Positions 1 to 8,753 of a DNA stretch of 64,000 bases are shown here, piece by piece. Source of the DNA: Thermotoga neapolitana DSM 4359 (lineage in GTDB: Bacteria; Thermotogota; Thermotogae; Thermotogales; Thermotogaceae); the NCBI RefSeq assembly GCF_000018945.1, contig NC_011978.1:838729-902728 (forward strand), in the 5' to 3' direction. The translations under genes and the position numbers were made by a program. The notes beneath the pieces were generated by a model that saw only the letters and a program-made list of their open reading frames with translations, had not been told where the DNA came from and did not search any database. How positions within the stretch are numbered: position 1 is the first letter of the stretch; every line of letters begins with the position of its first letter.

Positions 1-1382
1 CAGCCCTTGAGATAAAGGATCTTCTCGGTGTGAAAGACGAAGAAATACTGCTCGTCAGTGCCAAGGAAGGTACGGGTGTTAGAGAACTTCTTGAGGCCAT
101 AGTTAAAAGAGTTCCTCCACCTAAAGGGGACATCAACGGAAAACTCAAAGCACTCATATTCGACGCCAAATACGACAACTACAAAGGTGTTATTGTGCAC
201 ATTCGTCTCTTCGATGGGCAGGTCAAGCCCGGCGATCGCATCATGACCTTTTCAAACAAAAAGGTCTACGAAGTGCAGGAAGTCGGAGTGTTCCTACCAG
301 AGATGACACCAGTGGACGCACTCAGTGCGGGAGAAGTTGGATATGTGATAGCAGGTATAAAAGAAGTGGGAGACGCTCGGGTGGGAGACACCATAACATC
401 CGCCGACGATCCGGTCGAAGAGCCGCTTCCAGGATACAGAGAGATAAAACCCATGGTATTCGCAGGGATGTTTCCAGGACTTCCAGAGTACTATGAGGAA
501 CTCAGAAAAGCCCTTGAAAAGTTGAAGCTCAACGATTCTGCCCTGTATTTTGAACCCACCATGTCTCCTGCTCTGGGATTCGGTTTCAGATGTGGTTTTC
601 TCGGACCTCTTCATATGGACGTTGTGAGAGAAAGAATAGAGAGAGAATTCGATCTGGCAGTCATTTTGACGGCTCCGAACGTCAGGTACAAAGTTGTTTT
701 GAGAAACGGAGAAGAACTGGAGATCACCGATCCTTCAAAATTTCCGGAAGAGGGAGAAATACTGGAAGTGTACGAGCCCTACGTTGATCTTTCGATAATA
801 ACGCCCACCGATTACATAGGACCACTCATCAACCTCGTTCAGAACGAAAAGAGAGGAGAACTCAGGGCAACAGAGAACGCCGGGAGAAATCGTGTGATAC
901 TGAGGTTTGATGCTCCACTTTCTGAGATAATCTACGACTTCTTTGATAAAATGAAGGCAGTGAGCAGAGGCTATGCATCGATGGACTACGAATTCAAAGA
1001 GTACAGAAAAAGCGACCTGGTGAAAGTGACGATTCTGGTCAACAAAGAACCTGTCGATGCACTCTCTTTCGTCGTTCATAGATCGAAGGCTTACCCGGTG
1101 GCAAAAAAGATGGTGGAAAAACTGAAAGAGTTGATCCCGAGACATCAATTTCAGATACCGATTCAGGCAAAAGCAGGAGGCAGGATAATAGCAAGAGCCG
1201 ATATAAAAGCGCTCAGAAAGGACGTCCTCGCCAAGTGTTACGGTGGAGATGTGACAAGAAAGATGAAACTCCTGGAAAAACAAAAGGAGGGAAAGAAAAG
1301 ACTCAGGGAAATAGGGCGTGTTACCATTCCCCAGGAGGCATTCCTGGCCCTTTTGAAGATAGGAGAAGGTGATGAAAAGTGA
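1..1382 (+). CDS. lepA: Elongation factor 4 (LepA), 5' end outside window
   Basis: This is the C-terminal three quarters of LepA/EF4, the ribosome-bound GTPase that back-translocates stalled ribosomes. The frame is open from base 3 (reading ALEIKDLLG) to the TGA at 1380, so the true start and most of the G domain lie before the window. The visible part opens with the end of the G domain (LLVSAKEGTGV). It then has the domain II beta-barrel, the elongation-factor G-like domains (GFGFRCGFLGPLHMD) and the LepA-specific C-terminal domain with a basic tail (TRKMKLLEKQKEGKKRL). The GTG that could be read as a start at base 30 is internal. The stop overlaps the next gene's GTG by four bases, so the two are probably co-transcribed. 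Identity is very secure. Confidence 0.97.
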   Translation, partial: ALEIKDLLGVKDEEILLVSAKEGTGVRELLEAIVKRVPPPKGDINGKLKALIFDAKYDNYKGVIVHIRLFDGQVKPGDRIMTFSNKKVYEVQEVGVFLPEMTPVDALSAGEVGYVIAGIKEVGDARVGDTITSADDPVEEPLPGYREIKPMVFAGMFPGLPEYYEELRKALEKLKLNDSALYFEPTMSPALGFGFRCGFLGPLHMDVVRERIEREFDLAVILTAPNVRYKVVLRNGEELEITDPSKFPEEGEILEVYEPYVDLSIITPTDYIGPLINLVQNEKRGELRATENAGRNRVILRFDAPLSEIIYDFFDKMKAVSRGYASMDYEFKEYRKSDLVKVTILVNKEPVDALSFVVHRSKAYPVAKKMVEKLKELIPRHQFQIPIQAKAGGRIIARADIKALRKDVLAKCYGGDVTRKMKLLEKQKEGKKRLREIGRVTIPQEAFLALLKIGEGDEK

Positions 1383-1843
1383 GATGGTTGCTTCTGATAG
1401 CGATCGTTTTTCTTCTCTCTGCCTGCTCGTTTTTTCAAATAGAGGTTCCACCTGATGCCTACTCTGTGGAGACCGCTCTTCAGATACTGGAGAATCAGGA
1501 GTACAGACTGGTAGACATCAAAGAGGTGGATCAATACAGGGATGTGGAAATGAAGGGAAAAGTGGCAATCTTCGAGTCGAAAACAGGAGATGTTTTGCTT
1601 CTTTATGCGTACAGGGGAGAAGATGCCAAGCAGGTGTGGAAGGCGGTAAAAAAGAAATCGGGGTTTCTCTCGGTGAGAAGCATCCTGGAACTGCCGAACA
1701 TGGGAAAGTTTTCCACGATACTGGACGGAAAAAGGATCGTCTCTTGGTGGAAAAAAAGATGGTTTTTCACCGTGGAAGGTCGAAATGGGGTTGACAAGTT
1801 TGTGAAGCACGTTTTCAGAGTGTACGGGGTGTTGAAAGAATGA
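1379..1843 (+). CDS. Small putative lipoprotein of unknown function
   Basis: The gene encodes a 154-residue protein with a short hydrophobic N-terminus ending in a lipobox (LLSAC, Cys at residue 16). It is therefore probably exported and lipidated by Lgt and signal peptidase II. The mature part is mixed alpha/beta, rich in Lys and Trp (SWWKKRWFF), and matches no domain I recognise. The GTG start at 1379 overlaps the lepA stop, and its stop overlaps the ATG of the glycerophosphodiesterase gene, so it sits inside a tightly coupled run. Placement between a translation factor and a lipid-degrading enzyme does not indicate a role. Coding status is well supported by the overlaps and the signal peptide; the function is unknown. 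Confidence 0.85.
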   Translation: MRWLLLIAIVFLLSACSFFQIEVPPDAYSVETALQILENQEYRLVDIKEVDQYRDVEMKGKVAIFESKTGDVLLLYAYRGEDAKQVWKAVKKKSGFLSVRSILELPNMGKFSTILDGKRIVSWWKKRWFFTVEGRNGVDKFVKHVFRVYGVLKE

Positions 1844-2508
1844 TCGTGCTTGGTCACAGGGGCTACTCAGCGAAATACCTGGAAAACACTCTGGAAGCGT
1901 TCATCAAGGCCATCGAATACGGTGCGGATGGTGTGGAACTCGATGTGAGGCTTTCAAAGGATGGAAAAGTGGTGGTGTCACACGATGAGGATCTGAAAAG
2001 GCTATTTGGAAAGAATCTGAAGGTGAAAGATGCCACGCTCGATGAGTTGAAAGAGCTTTCAGATGGAAAGATAACTACTCTGGAAGAGGTGTACGAACAC
2101 ATCTCTGACGACAAGATTGTGAACGTTGAAATAAAAGAACGAGAAGCGGCAAGACCTGCCCTTGAGCTTTCGAAAGGCAGAAAAAACGAGATCTTTTCTT
2201 CTTTCGACCTGGACCTTCTGGACGAAGAATTCAAAGGGACAAGATACGGATATCTTATAGACGAGGAAAACTACGGAGACATCCAGAGCTTTGTTGATCG
2301 TGTTGAAAGAGAACGCCCTTATTCTCTACACATTCCGTACCAGGCGTTCGAAAGCGAGTTCGTGGTAGAGCTCTGTGATAGATTCAGAGAAAAGGGCATC
2401 AGGATCTTCGTCTGGACTCTGAACGATCCCGAGATTTTCCAGAGAATAAAGGCTCATATCGATGGTATCATAACAGACGAAGTGGAACTTTTCTCGAAAA
2501 TGAGGTGA
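1840..2508 (+). CDS. Glycerophosphodiester phosphodiesterase
   Basis: The 222-residue cytoplasmic enzyme of the GDPD/UgpQ family hydrolyses glycerophosphodiesters to glycerol 3-phosphate and an alcohol. It has the N-terminal signature HRGYSAKYLENT (catalytic His and Arg), the metal ligands in the ELDVRLSKDG segment, and the second catalytic His in VVSHDEDLKR. The C-terminal VWTLNDPE and DGIITDE strands are also typical of the TIM barrel. Its length matches the short bacterial form without a signal peptide. The ATG at 1840 overlaps the preceding stop (ATGA). The T. maritima orthologue is, from memory, TM1621, which has a solved structure. Membrane lipid turnover is the likely role. Confidence 0.93.
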   Translation: MIVLGHRGYSAKYLENTLEAFIKAIEYGADGVELDVRLSKDGKVVVSHDEDLKRLFGKNLKVKDATLDELKELSDGKITTLEEVYEHISDDKIVNVEIKEREAARPALELSKGRKNEIFSSFDLDLLDEEFKGTRYGYLIDEENYGDIQSFVDRVERERPYSLHIPYQAFESEFVVELCDRFREKGIRIFVWTLNDPEIFQRIKAHIDGIITDEVELFSKMR

Positions 2509-2513
2509 AAAGC

Positions 2514-2879
2514 ATGGAATACAGAAAATTCGTCGAGACCAGGCGGAAACTGAACGAGAAGGTGCTTTCCAGGGGAACGTTGATCACCAAGCGATTCTTC
2601 AACCTGGATACGTCCGTGTACAGACCGGGAAAGCTCGATACGAAAACCAAAGAGTTGATGGGACTTGTTGCATCGATGGTCCTGAGGTGTGATGACTGTA
2701 TAAGGTACCATCTTGTGAGGTGTGTACAGGAAGGTCTGAGCGACGAAGAGATATTCGAGGCCTTCGATGTAGCCCTTGTAGTGGGAGGATCAATCGTGAT
2801 CCCACATCTGAGACGGGCGGTGGATTTTCTGGAGGAGCTCAGGGGGATGCAGGAAAATGGCGAGACTATTTCTCTTTGA
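2514..2879 (+). CDS. Carboxymuconolactone decarboxylase/AhpD-like protein
   Basis: The product is a small helical protein (121 residues from the ATG at 2514) of the CMD/AhpD family. It carries the redox pair CDDC in MVLRCDDCIRYHLVRC and the conserved downstream His, the arrangement AhpD-like peroxidase partners use to pass electrons. The GTG at 2505 is also in frame, but the Shine-Dalgarno GAGGTG at 2501-2506 lies seven bases before the ATG, so I prefer the ATG. The 3' end overlaps the polA start by 23 bases. No peroxiredoxin gene lies nearby, so the partner is unknown. A decarboxylase role is unlikely in this context. The family call is good; a function in redox defence is inferred. Confidence 0.85.
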   Translation: MEYRKFVETRRKLNEKVLSRGTLITKRFFNLDTSVYRPGKLDTKTKELMGLVASMVLRCDDCIRYHLVRCVQEGLSDEEIFEAFDVALVVGGSIVIPHLRRAVDFLEELRGMQENGETISL

Positions 2880-5538
2880 TGGCACAGCCCTGGCCTACAG
2901 GGCATATTACGCCCTCGACAGATCCCTTTCCACATCCACAGGAATTCCAACGAACGCCGTCTATGGCGTTGCCAGGATGCTCGTTAAATTCATAAAGGAA
3001 CACATTATACCCGAAAAGGACTACGCGGCTGTGGCCTTCGACAAGAAGGCAGCGACGTTCAGACACAAACTGCTCGAAGCGTACAAGGCGCAAAGGCCAA
3101 AGACGCCGGATCTTCTAGTTCAGCAGCTACCTTACATCAAGCGGCTGATAGAAGCTCTTGGTTTCAAAGTGCTGGAGCTGGAAGGATACGAAGCAGACGA
3201 TATCATCGCCACGCTTGCAGTCAAGGGCTGCACGTTTTTTGATGAGATTTTCATAATAACCGGTGACAAGGATATGCTTCAACTTGTAAACGAGAAGATA
3301 AAGGTCTGGAGAATCGTCAAGGGGATATCGGATCTTGAGCTTTACGATTCGAAAAAGGTGAAAGAAAGATACGGTGTGGAACCACATCAGATACCGGATC
3401 TTCTAGCACTGACGGGAGACGAGATAGACAACATTCCCGGTGTAACGGGAATAGGTGAAAAGACCGCTGTACAGCTTCTCGGCAAGTACAGAAATCTTGA
3501 AGACATTCTGGAGCATGCCCGTGAACTCCCCCAGAGAGTGAGAAAGGCTCTCTTGAGAGACAGGGAAGTTGCCATCCTCAGTAAAAAACTTGCAACTCTG
3601 GTGACGAACGCACCTGTTGAAGTGGACTGGGAAGAGATGAAATACAGAGGATACGACAAGAGAAAACTACTTCCGATATTGAAAGAACTGGAGTTTGCTT
3701 CCATCATGAAGGAACTTCAACTGTACGAAGAAGCAGAACCCACCGGATACGAAATCGTGAAGGATCATAAGACCTTCGAAGATCTCATCGAAAAGCTGAA
3801 GGAGGTTCCATCTTTTGCCCTGGACCTTGAAACGTCCTCCCTTGACCCGTTCAACTGTGAGATAGTCGGCATCTCCGTGTCGTTCAAACCGAAAACAGCT
3901 TATTACATTCCACTTCATCACAGAAACGCCCAGAATCTTGATGAAACACTGGTGCTGTCGAAGTTGAAAGAGATCCTCGAAGACCCGTCTTCGAAGATTG
4001 TGGGTCAGAACCTGAAGTACGACTACAAGGTTCTTATGGTAAAGGGTATATCGCCAGTTTATCCGCATTTTGACACGATGATAGCTGCATATTTGCTGGA
4101 GCCAAACGAGAAAAAATTCAATCTCGAAGATCTGTCTTTGAAATTTCTCGGATACAAAATGACGTCTTATCAGGAACTGATGTCGTTTTCCTCACCACTT
4201 TTTGGTTTCAGCTTTGCGGATGTTCCGGTAGACAAGGCTGCGAACTACTCCTGCGAGGATGCAGACATCACTTATAGGCTCTACAAGATACTCAGCATGA
4301 AGCTCCATGAAGCGGAACTTGAGAACGTCTTCTACAGGATAGAGATGCCGCTTGTGAACGTTCTTGCACGCATGGAATTGAACGGGGTGTATGTGGACAC
4401 AGAATTCCTGAAAAAGCTCTCGGAGGAGTACGGCAAAAAGCTCGAGGAACTGGCCGAAAAAATCTACCAGATAGCAGGTGAGCCCTTCAACATCAATTCT
4501 CCAAAACAGGTTTCAAAGATCCTTTTTGAGAAGCTGGGAATAAAACCCCGTGGAAAAACGACAAAAACAGGAGAGTACTCTACCAGGATAGAGGTGTTGG
4601 AAGAGATAGCGAATGAGCACGAGATAGTACCCCTCATTCTCGAGTACAGAAAGATCCAGAAACTGAAATCGACCTACATAGACACCCTTCCGAAACTTGT
4701 GAACCCGAAAACCGGAAGAATTCATGCATCTTTCCACCAGACGGGTACCGCCACTGGCAGGTTGAGTAGCAGTGATCCAAATCTTCAGAATCTTCCGACA
4801 AAGAGCGAAGAGGGAAAAGAAATTAGAAAAGCGATTGTGCCCCAGGATCCAGACTGGTGGATCGTCAGTGCGGATTATTCCCAAATAGAACTCAGAATCC
4901 TCGCTCATCTCAGTGGTGATGAGAACCTTGTGAAGGCCTTCGAGGAGGGCATCGATGTGCACACCTTGACTGCCTCCAGGATCTACAACGTAAAGCCAGA
5001 AGAAGTGAACGAAGAAATGCGACGGGTTGGAAAGATGGTGAACTTCTCTATAATATACGGTGTCACACCGTACGGTCTTTCTGTGAGACTTGGAATACCG
5101 GTTAAAGAAGCAGAAAAGATGATTATCAGCTATTTCACACTGTATCCAAAGGTGCGAAGCTACATCCAGCAGGTTGTTGCAGAGGCAAAAGAGAAGGGCT
5201 ACGTCAGGACTCTCTTTGGAAGAAAAAGAGATATTCCCCAGCTCATGGCAAGGGACAAGAACACCCAGTCCGAAGGCGAAAGAATCGCAATAAACACCCC
5301 CATTCAGGGAACGGCGGCAGATATAATAAAATTGGCTATGATAGATATAGACGAGGAGCTGAGAAAAAGAAACATGAAATCCAGAATGATCATTCAGGTT
5401 CATGACGAACTGGTCTTCGAGGTTCCCGATGAGGAAAAAGAAGAACTAGTTGATCTGGTGAAGAACAAAATGACAAATGTGGTGAAACTCTCTGTGCCTC
5501 TTGAGGTTGACATAAGCATCGGAAAAAGCTGGTCTTGA
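2857..5538 (+). CDS. polA: DNA polymerase I with active 3'-5' exonuclease
   Basis: Family A polymerase of 893 residues for Okazaki-fragment processing and repair. The 5' nuclease domain is at about 1-290 (FLFDGTALAYRAYYAL; TGDKDMLQLV; TGDEIDNIPGV). The proofreading domain has intact motifs: Exo I DLETSSLD (Asp323, Glu325), Exo II NLKYDYKVL and Exo III YSCEDAD. The polymerase has motif A DYSQIELRILAHLS, motif B RRVGKMVNFSIIYG (Phe730, the residue governing dideoxynucleotide discrimination) and motif C QVHDELVFEVP. Unlike Taq polymerase, proofreading should be active. From memory the sequence is closer to the T. neapolitana enzyme than to T. maritima, for example CTFFDEIFIITGDKD and YPKVRSYIQQ. 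It lies 13 bases before cheX. Confidence 0.99.
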   Translation: MARLFLFDGTALAYRAYYALDRSLSTSTGIPTNAVYGVARMLVKFIKEHIIPEKDYAAVAFDKKAATFRHKLLEAYKAQRPKTPDLLVQQLPYIKRLIEALGFKVLELEGYEADDIIATLAVKGCTFFDEIFIITGDKDMLQLVNEKIKVWRIVKGISDLELYDSKKVKERYGVEPHQIPDLLALTGDEIDNIPGVTGIGEKTAVQLLGKYRNLEDILEHARELPQRVRKALLRDREVAILSKKLATLVTNAPVEVDWEEMKYRGYDKRKLLPILKELEFASIMKELQLYEEAEPTGYEIVKDHKTFEDLIEKLKEVPSFALDLETSSLDPFNCEIVGISVSFKPKTAYYIPLHHRNAQNLDETLVLSKLKEILEDPSSKIVGQNLKYDYKVLMVKGISPVYPHFDTMIAAYLLEPNEKKFNLEDLSLKFLGYKMTSYQELMSFSSPLFGFSFADVPVDKAANYSCEDADITYRLYKILSMKLHEAELENVFYRIEMPLVNVLARMELNGVYVDTEFLKKLSEEYGKKLEELAEKIYQIAGEPFNINSPKQVSKILFEKLGIKPRGKTTKTGEYSTRIEVLEEIANEHEIVPLILEYRKIQKLKSTYIDTLPKLVNPKTGRIHASFHQTGTATGRLSSSDPNLQNLPTKSEEGKEIRKAIVPQDPDWWIVSADYSQIELRILAHLSGDENLVKAFEEGIDVHTLTASRIYNVKPEEVNEEMRRVGKMVNFSIIYGVTPYGLSVRLGIPVKEAEKMIISYFTLYPKVRSYIQQVVAEAKEKGYVRTLFGRKRDIPQLMARDKNTQSEGERIAINTPIQGTAADIIKLAMIDIDEELRKRNMKSRMIIQVHDELVFEVPDEEKEELVDLVKNKMTNVVKLSVPLEVDISIGKSWS

Positions 5539-5551
5539 AGGAGGAATTGGT

Positions 5552-6016
5552 ATGGATGCGAAGATAGTGAACGCCCTCATTGGATCTGTGTACGAGACCA
5601 TAAAAAGTGTGTTGAGGGTGGAACCAAAACTGGGAAAGCCGTCTGCGGTGTCGCACATAGAGATTCCCCACTCGGTGGTTACCGTTATCGGTGTGACGGG
5701 TAGTATAGAAGGAAGCCTGATTTATTCTTTTTCTTCAGAAACGGCTCTGAAGGTCGTTTCTGCAATGATGGGCATGGAGTACGGTCAGCTTGACGAGCTT
5801 GCCATGAGCGCCATAGGAGAGCTTGGAAACATGACGGCTGGAAAACTCGCGATGAAACTTGAAACCCTTGGAAAACACGTTGATATCACACCTCCCACGG
5901 TGGTGAGTGGAAAAGACCTCAAGATAAAAAGCTTCGGAACTGTTTTGAAACTACCGATCTCTGTTTTCTCAAACGAGGACTTCGACCTTCATCTGTCTGT
6001 AAAAAGTGGAGGGTGA
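5552..6016 (+). CDS. cheX: CheY-P phosphatase CheX
   Basis: A 154-residue cytoplasmic CheC/CheX/FliY-family phosphatase that removes phosphate from CheY, resetting the flagellar motor signal. The catalytic motif ExxN is present once (AIGELGNMTAGK, Glu90 and Asn93). This matches CheX, which has one site per subunit and works as a dimer, rather than CheC, which has two. The T. maritima orthologue has a known structure. The Shine-Dalgarno GGAGGAA lies nine bases before the ATG. It is not next to any other chemotaxis gene. It lies between polA and the ATP synthase operon, and its stop overlaps the next start (TGATG). Confidence 0.95.
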   Translation: MDAKIVNALIGSVYETIKSVLRVEPKLGKPSAVSHIEIPHSVVTVIGVTGSIEGSLIYSFSSETALKVVSAMMGMEYGQLDELAMSAIGELGNMTAGKLAMKLETLGKHVDITPPTVVSGKDLKIKSFGTVLKLPISVFSNEDFDLHLSVKSGG

Positions 6017-6303
6017 TGCATATTTCAAAGAATCTTTTTAGGGACTTTGGGAAATACAACATGGTTGTCATGTTTACTACAACGTTGATATCGAACATAG
6101 TGGTAGGGGCTTTGCTGGGGTACTATCTGGACAAATGGACGTTCAAAAACGGAATTTTACTCTTTGTTTTTACAATTTTAGGGATCTTTTCTGGTTTGTA
6201 TAACGGTTTCAAAATACTTTTGAAAGAATCCGAGAGGTATGATAAAAGTGAAAAGACTAACAAAAAAGATGACGGCAGTGATAACGATTCTGGGACTGGT
6301 TGA
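6016..6303 (+). CDS. AtpZ/AtpI-type small membrane protein
   Basis: A 95-residue protein with two predicted membrane segments (about residues 17-38 and 45-66) and a polar, charged C-terminal tail (KKDDGSDND). Size, topology and position at the head of the F1Fo operon fit the AtpZ (DUF1883-like, 'AtpZ/AtpI') family, small proteins thought to help c-ring assembly or Mg2+/ion supply. The ATG at 6016 overlaps the cheX stop as TGATG; a GTG at 6013 is the alternative. Its last 65 bases overlap the next gene in another frame. The fold assignment rests on topology and context rather than strong motifs. Confidence 0.7.
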   Translation: MHISKNLFRDFGKYNMVVMFTTTLISNIVVGALLGYYLDKWTFKNGILLFVFTILGIFSGLYNGFKILLKESERYDKSEKTNKKDDGSDNDSGTG

Positions 6304-6589
6304 AGCGTTCATCTTCAGTTTGATCTTTGGGTTTGAAAAGGGATGGGGACCGATCCTTGGAAGTACTGGAGCGATAGCAAATCTCTTTTCTCTGAAGAGA
6401 GATATAGAGAGAATGGTAGCCAGAAAGACAACGAAAGGCTGGGTTCTGGGGTATCTGGGTAGGTACACGTTCAACGCCGCTCTTTTTCTGATAGGTGGAC
6501 TGGTATCACTTGAAACACTCATCGGTGTCTTTGTTGGATTGATGAACCTGAAAATCGTTTCTTTCGTTGCCTGGAGGTGGCTGGATTGA
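6239..6589 (+). CDS. atpI: ATP synthase accessory protein AtpI family
   Basis: A 116-residue membrane protein with four predicted helices (ITILGLVEAFIFSLIFGF; GPILGSTGAIANLFSL; YTFNAALFLIGGLVSL; LIGVFVGLMNLKIV). It has the ATP synthase I layout, placed directly before subunit a as in most bacterial atp operons. AtpI is a chaperone for c-ring oligomerisation. The ATG at 6239 has a poor ribosome site; a GTG at 6248 lies nine bases after GAGAGG and may be the real start. It overlaps the preceding gene by 65 bases if the ATG is used. It ends within the ribosome-binding region of atpB, implying translational coupling. Confidence 0.75.
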   Translation: MIKVKRLTKKMTAVITILGLVEAFIFSLIFGFEKGWGPILGSTGAIANLFSLKRDIERMVARKTTKGWVLGYLGRYTFNAALFLIGGLVSLETLIGVFVGLMNLKIVSFVAWRWLD

Positions 6590-7428
6590 AGATCACGTTC
6601 AGCAAAAAGGAGAAGATATTTCTCTCGATCTTCATTGCGGCTTACATAGTGGTTGCTATTTTGAACATCCAGCAGCTGAAAAAGACTCCGATGGAAGAAA
6701 TCTTCGGAGGTCTTGGGAAAAGGTGGATAGTGGATATAAACGGTTTCAGGTTCAACCCGATGACGATAATGGTGGGAGCCGGTATAGCCGTTCTTCTCAT
6801 CCTCATTGCGTACAGATTGAGAAGGTTTGAACTGGTACCGAACAGAAAACAGGCCCTCATAGAGTCCATCCTTGAGACGTTCTATGAGATCGTCGATGAG
6901 TCGATACCGGACAAGAGGTTTGTAAAACCCACCTTTGTGATCGCGACCACACTGTTTCTTTTCATAGCCTTCTCCAACGTGATCGGCGGGGCGGTACCTG
7001 GAATAAACGTTGTTGCTGCCGAAGATGGATCCATCCAGAAAATCACCCTCTTTTCCGACATCTGGCCCGCTCCTACGGGGGATCTGAATACGAATCTCAC
7101 CTACGCCGTTCTTGTTTTGATCATCAGTCACGTGTTTGCGATAAGATCCAAGGGGTTCAAAGAGTGGCTGAAAACCTGGTTCTATCCGAATCCTGTGATG
7201 TTCCCGATAAACCTCATCGGTGAACTGGCAAAACCCATTTCTCATTCTTTGAGGTTGTTTGGTAACATAGGTGGTGGTGCCATACTCGTTTACATTCTCT
7301 CTTACATGACGAAGTACTTCTTTGCACCCATAGTCTTCTGGGGATTCTTTGGAATATTTGTGGGACTGGTGCAGGCTTTCGTGTTCAGTATGCTCGCTGT
7401 TGCATACATCAGTTCACAACTTTCGTGA
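6586..7428 (+). CDS. atpB: ATP synthase Fo subunit a
   Basis: Subunit a forms the stator half-channels through which ions reach the c-ring. The essential arginine is in the conserved helix ISHSLRLFGNIGGG, and the C-terminal FVFSMLAVAYISS helix is also typical. About 280 residues is slightly long for the family because of an extended N-terminus and periplasmic loop (ISDPTGDLNTNLTY-like region). I take the TTG at 6586, six bases after GGAGGTG, overlapping the atpI stop as TTGA. The GTG at 6577 lies inside that ribosome site. In Thermotoga the enzyme is known to be Na+-dependent, which fits the c-subunit seen next. Confidence 0.95.
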   Translation: MKITFSKKEKIFLSIFIAAYIVVAILNIQQLKKTPMEEIFGGLGKRWIVDINGFRFNPMTIMVGAGIAVLLILIAYRLRRFELVPNRKQALIESILETFYEIVDESIPDKRFVKPTFVIATTLFLFIAFSNVIGGAVPGINVVAAEDGSIQKITLFSDIWPAPTGDLNTNLTYAVLVLIISHVFAIRSKGFKEWLKTWFYPNPVMFPINLIGELAKPISHSLRLFGNIGGGAILVYILSYMTKYFFAPIVFWGFFGIFVGLVQAFVFSMLAVAYISSQLS

Positions 7429-7440
7429 GGAGGGATGAAG

Positions 7441-7698
7441 ATGGAAAACCTGAGCGATCTCGCACAGGGACTGGCACTTCTTGGGAAATATCTTGGAGCG
7501 GGACTCTGCATGGGAATAGGTGCCATAGGACCGGGTATAGGAGAAGGTAACATAGGTGCCCACGCCATGGATGCCATGGCAAGACAGCCTGAGATGGTCG
7601 GTACCATCACTACAAGAATGCTCCTTGCTGACGCTGTGGCAGAGACAACCGGTATATACTCACTTCTCATAGCCTTCATGATCCTCCTCGTGGTGTGA
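7441..7698 (+). CDS. atpE: ATP synthase Fo subunit c (Na+ type)
   Basis: The 85-residue two-helix proteolipid forms the rotor ring. The second helix has ETTGIY (Glu68 in this numbering), matching the ESTGIY Na+-binding signature of Ilyobacter. The first-helix ligand, usually Gln in Na+ rings, is Glu35 (GPGIGEGNIG), exactly 33 residues earlier. Two carboxylates thus face one site, as described for Fusobacterium nucleatum. The polar loop ARQPE contacts F1. Two in-frame ATGs exist (7435 and 7441). The second is seven bases after AGGAGGG, a normal spacing, so I use it. It lies 12 bases before atpF. Confidence 0.97.
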   Translation: MENLSDLAQGLALLGKYLGAGLCMGIGAIGPGIGEGNIGAHAMDAMARQPEMVGTITTRMLLADAVAETTGIYSLLIAFMILLVV

Positions 7699-7710
7699 GG
7701 AGGGATAACT

Positions 7711-8205
7711 TTGGGTTTTCTGGAGATAAACTGGACTTCAGCAGCAATGTTGATGCTCTTTGTACTGATGGTCTATTTTCTGAATAAGTTTCTCTACACT
7801 CCGTTCATAGAAATGGCTGAGAAGAGAAAAAAGAAGGTCGAAAGTGATCTAAAAAGTGCCGAAGAACTGAAAAAAGAAGCAGAAAAGATGAAAGAAGAAG
7901 CTGAAAAACAACTGCTGGAGGCTCGCCAGAGAGCCGATGAAATAGTTGAGAGTGCAAGAAGGGAAGCAGAAACAATAGTTGAAGATGCAAGAGAAAAGGC
8001 AAAAAAAGAGGCACAGAGCATCATAGACTCTGCAAAAGCCCAGATAGAGGTTGAGTACAAAAGAGCCCTGGAGCAGATCCAGGAACGTGCTGCGGAACTT
8101 TCCGTGGTTATGGCCACCAAATTGCTTCAGAGGGTTTTCCAGGATGAAAGGGCAAAGAGGGAATACCTCATCAAAATTCTCAAAGAGGAGATAGAAAAGT
8201 CATGA
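7711..8205 (+). CDS. atpF: ATP synthase Fo subunit b
   Basis: Subunit b is the peripheral stalk linking Fo to F1. The 164-residue product has one N-terminal membrane helix ([19 protein letters not shown]) followed by a long, highly charged right-handed-type coiled coil from about residue 32 to 135. Its C-terminus ([20 protein letters not shown]) binds delta. It starts with TTG at 7711, eight or so bases after GGAGGG. The ATG of atpH overlaps its stop (ATGA). There is a single b gene and no b', as in most non-photosynthetic bacteria. Confidence 0.95.
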   Translation: MGFLEINWTSAAMLMLFVLMVYFLNKFLYTPFIEMAEKRKKKVESDLKSAEELKKEAEKMKEEAEKQLLEARQRADEIVESARREAETIVEDAREKAKKEAQSIIDSAKAQIEVEYKRALEQIQERAAELSVVMATKLLQRVFQDERAKREYLIKILKEEIEKS

Positions 8206-8753
8206 AGCTTTCCGCGGTAGCCGGAAGATACGCCAGGGCTTTCCTGAACATCGCCATCGAAAATGAAAAAGAAGATGAATATCTGAGATTTCTGGATTTC
8301 GTTTGCAATGTTTATGAGTCGAACAAGGATCTGTTCGACAATCCGGTTGTAAAACCGGAAAAGAAGGTGACGTTGATAAAGAGTGTCCTGGAAGAGTTCG
8401 GAGAAGAGATGGATGAATTTCAGGAAAGGTTTTTGATGCTTCTTTTCGAGAGAAAAAGGCAGAAACTTCTCAGAAACATTCATGAGTTGTTCGAGTACGA
8501 AAAGATACTTTCAGAACAGAAGGTACCCGCAGATCTGAGAATAGCACACGTTCCGAAAGAAGAAGAGCTTACTCTTCTCAGGAAATTCATACGAAAATAT
8601 GCACTCAAAGATCCTGTGTTCAAAACGACCGTAGACGAATCCTTGATAGCGGGAGCCGTTGTGGAATTCGAAGGATTCAGACTGGATACGACCGTTCAGG
8701 GCAGACTGAAAAGGCTCTCCCAGGAAACCCTCAAAAGGGGTGAGATGAGTTGA
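8202..8753 (+). CDS. atpH: ATP synthase F1 subunit delta
   Basis: The 183-residue delta subunit caps the F1 head and joins it to the b stalk. The N-terminal helical bundle ([15 protein letters not shown]) and the C-terminal signature ([26 protein letters not shown], matching the delta family pattern of a G-G-x-x-x-x-x-x-x-x-x-D-x-S segment) are present. The length is normal. ATG at 8202 overlaps atpF by four bases, and its stop overlaps the TTG start of atpA, so translation through b, delta and alpha is coupled. Confidence 0.95.
   Translation: MKLSAVAGRYARAFLNIAIENEKEDEYLRFLDFVCNVYESNKDLFDNPVVKPEKKVTLIKSVLEEFGEEMDEFQERFLMLLFERKRQKLLRNIHELFEYEKILSEQKVPADLRIAHVPKEEELTLLRKFIRKYALKDPVFKTTVDESLIAGAVVEFEGFRLDTTVQGRLKRLSQETLKRGEMS

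Noticed and set aside
7435-7440. Upstream ATG for atpE
   Set aside because: It is one base from the Shine-Dalgarno core; the ATG at 7441 has normal spacing and the family N-terminus.
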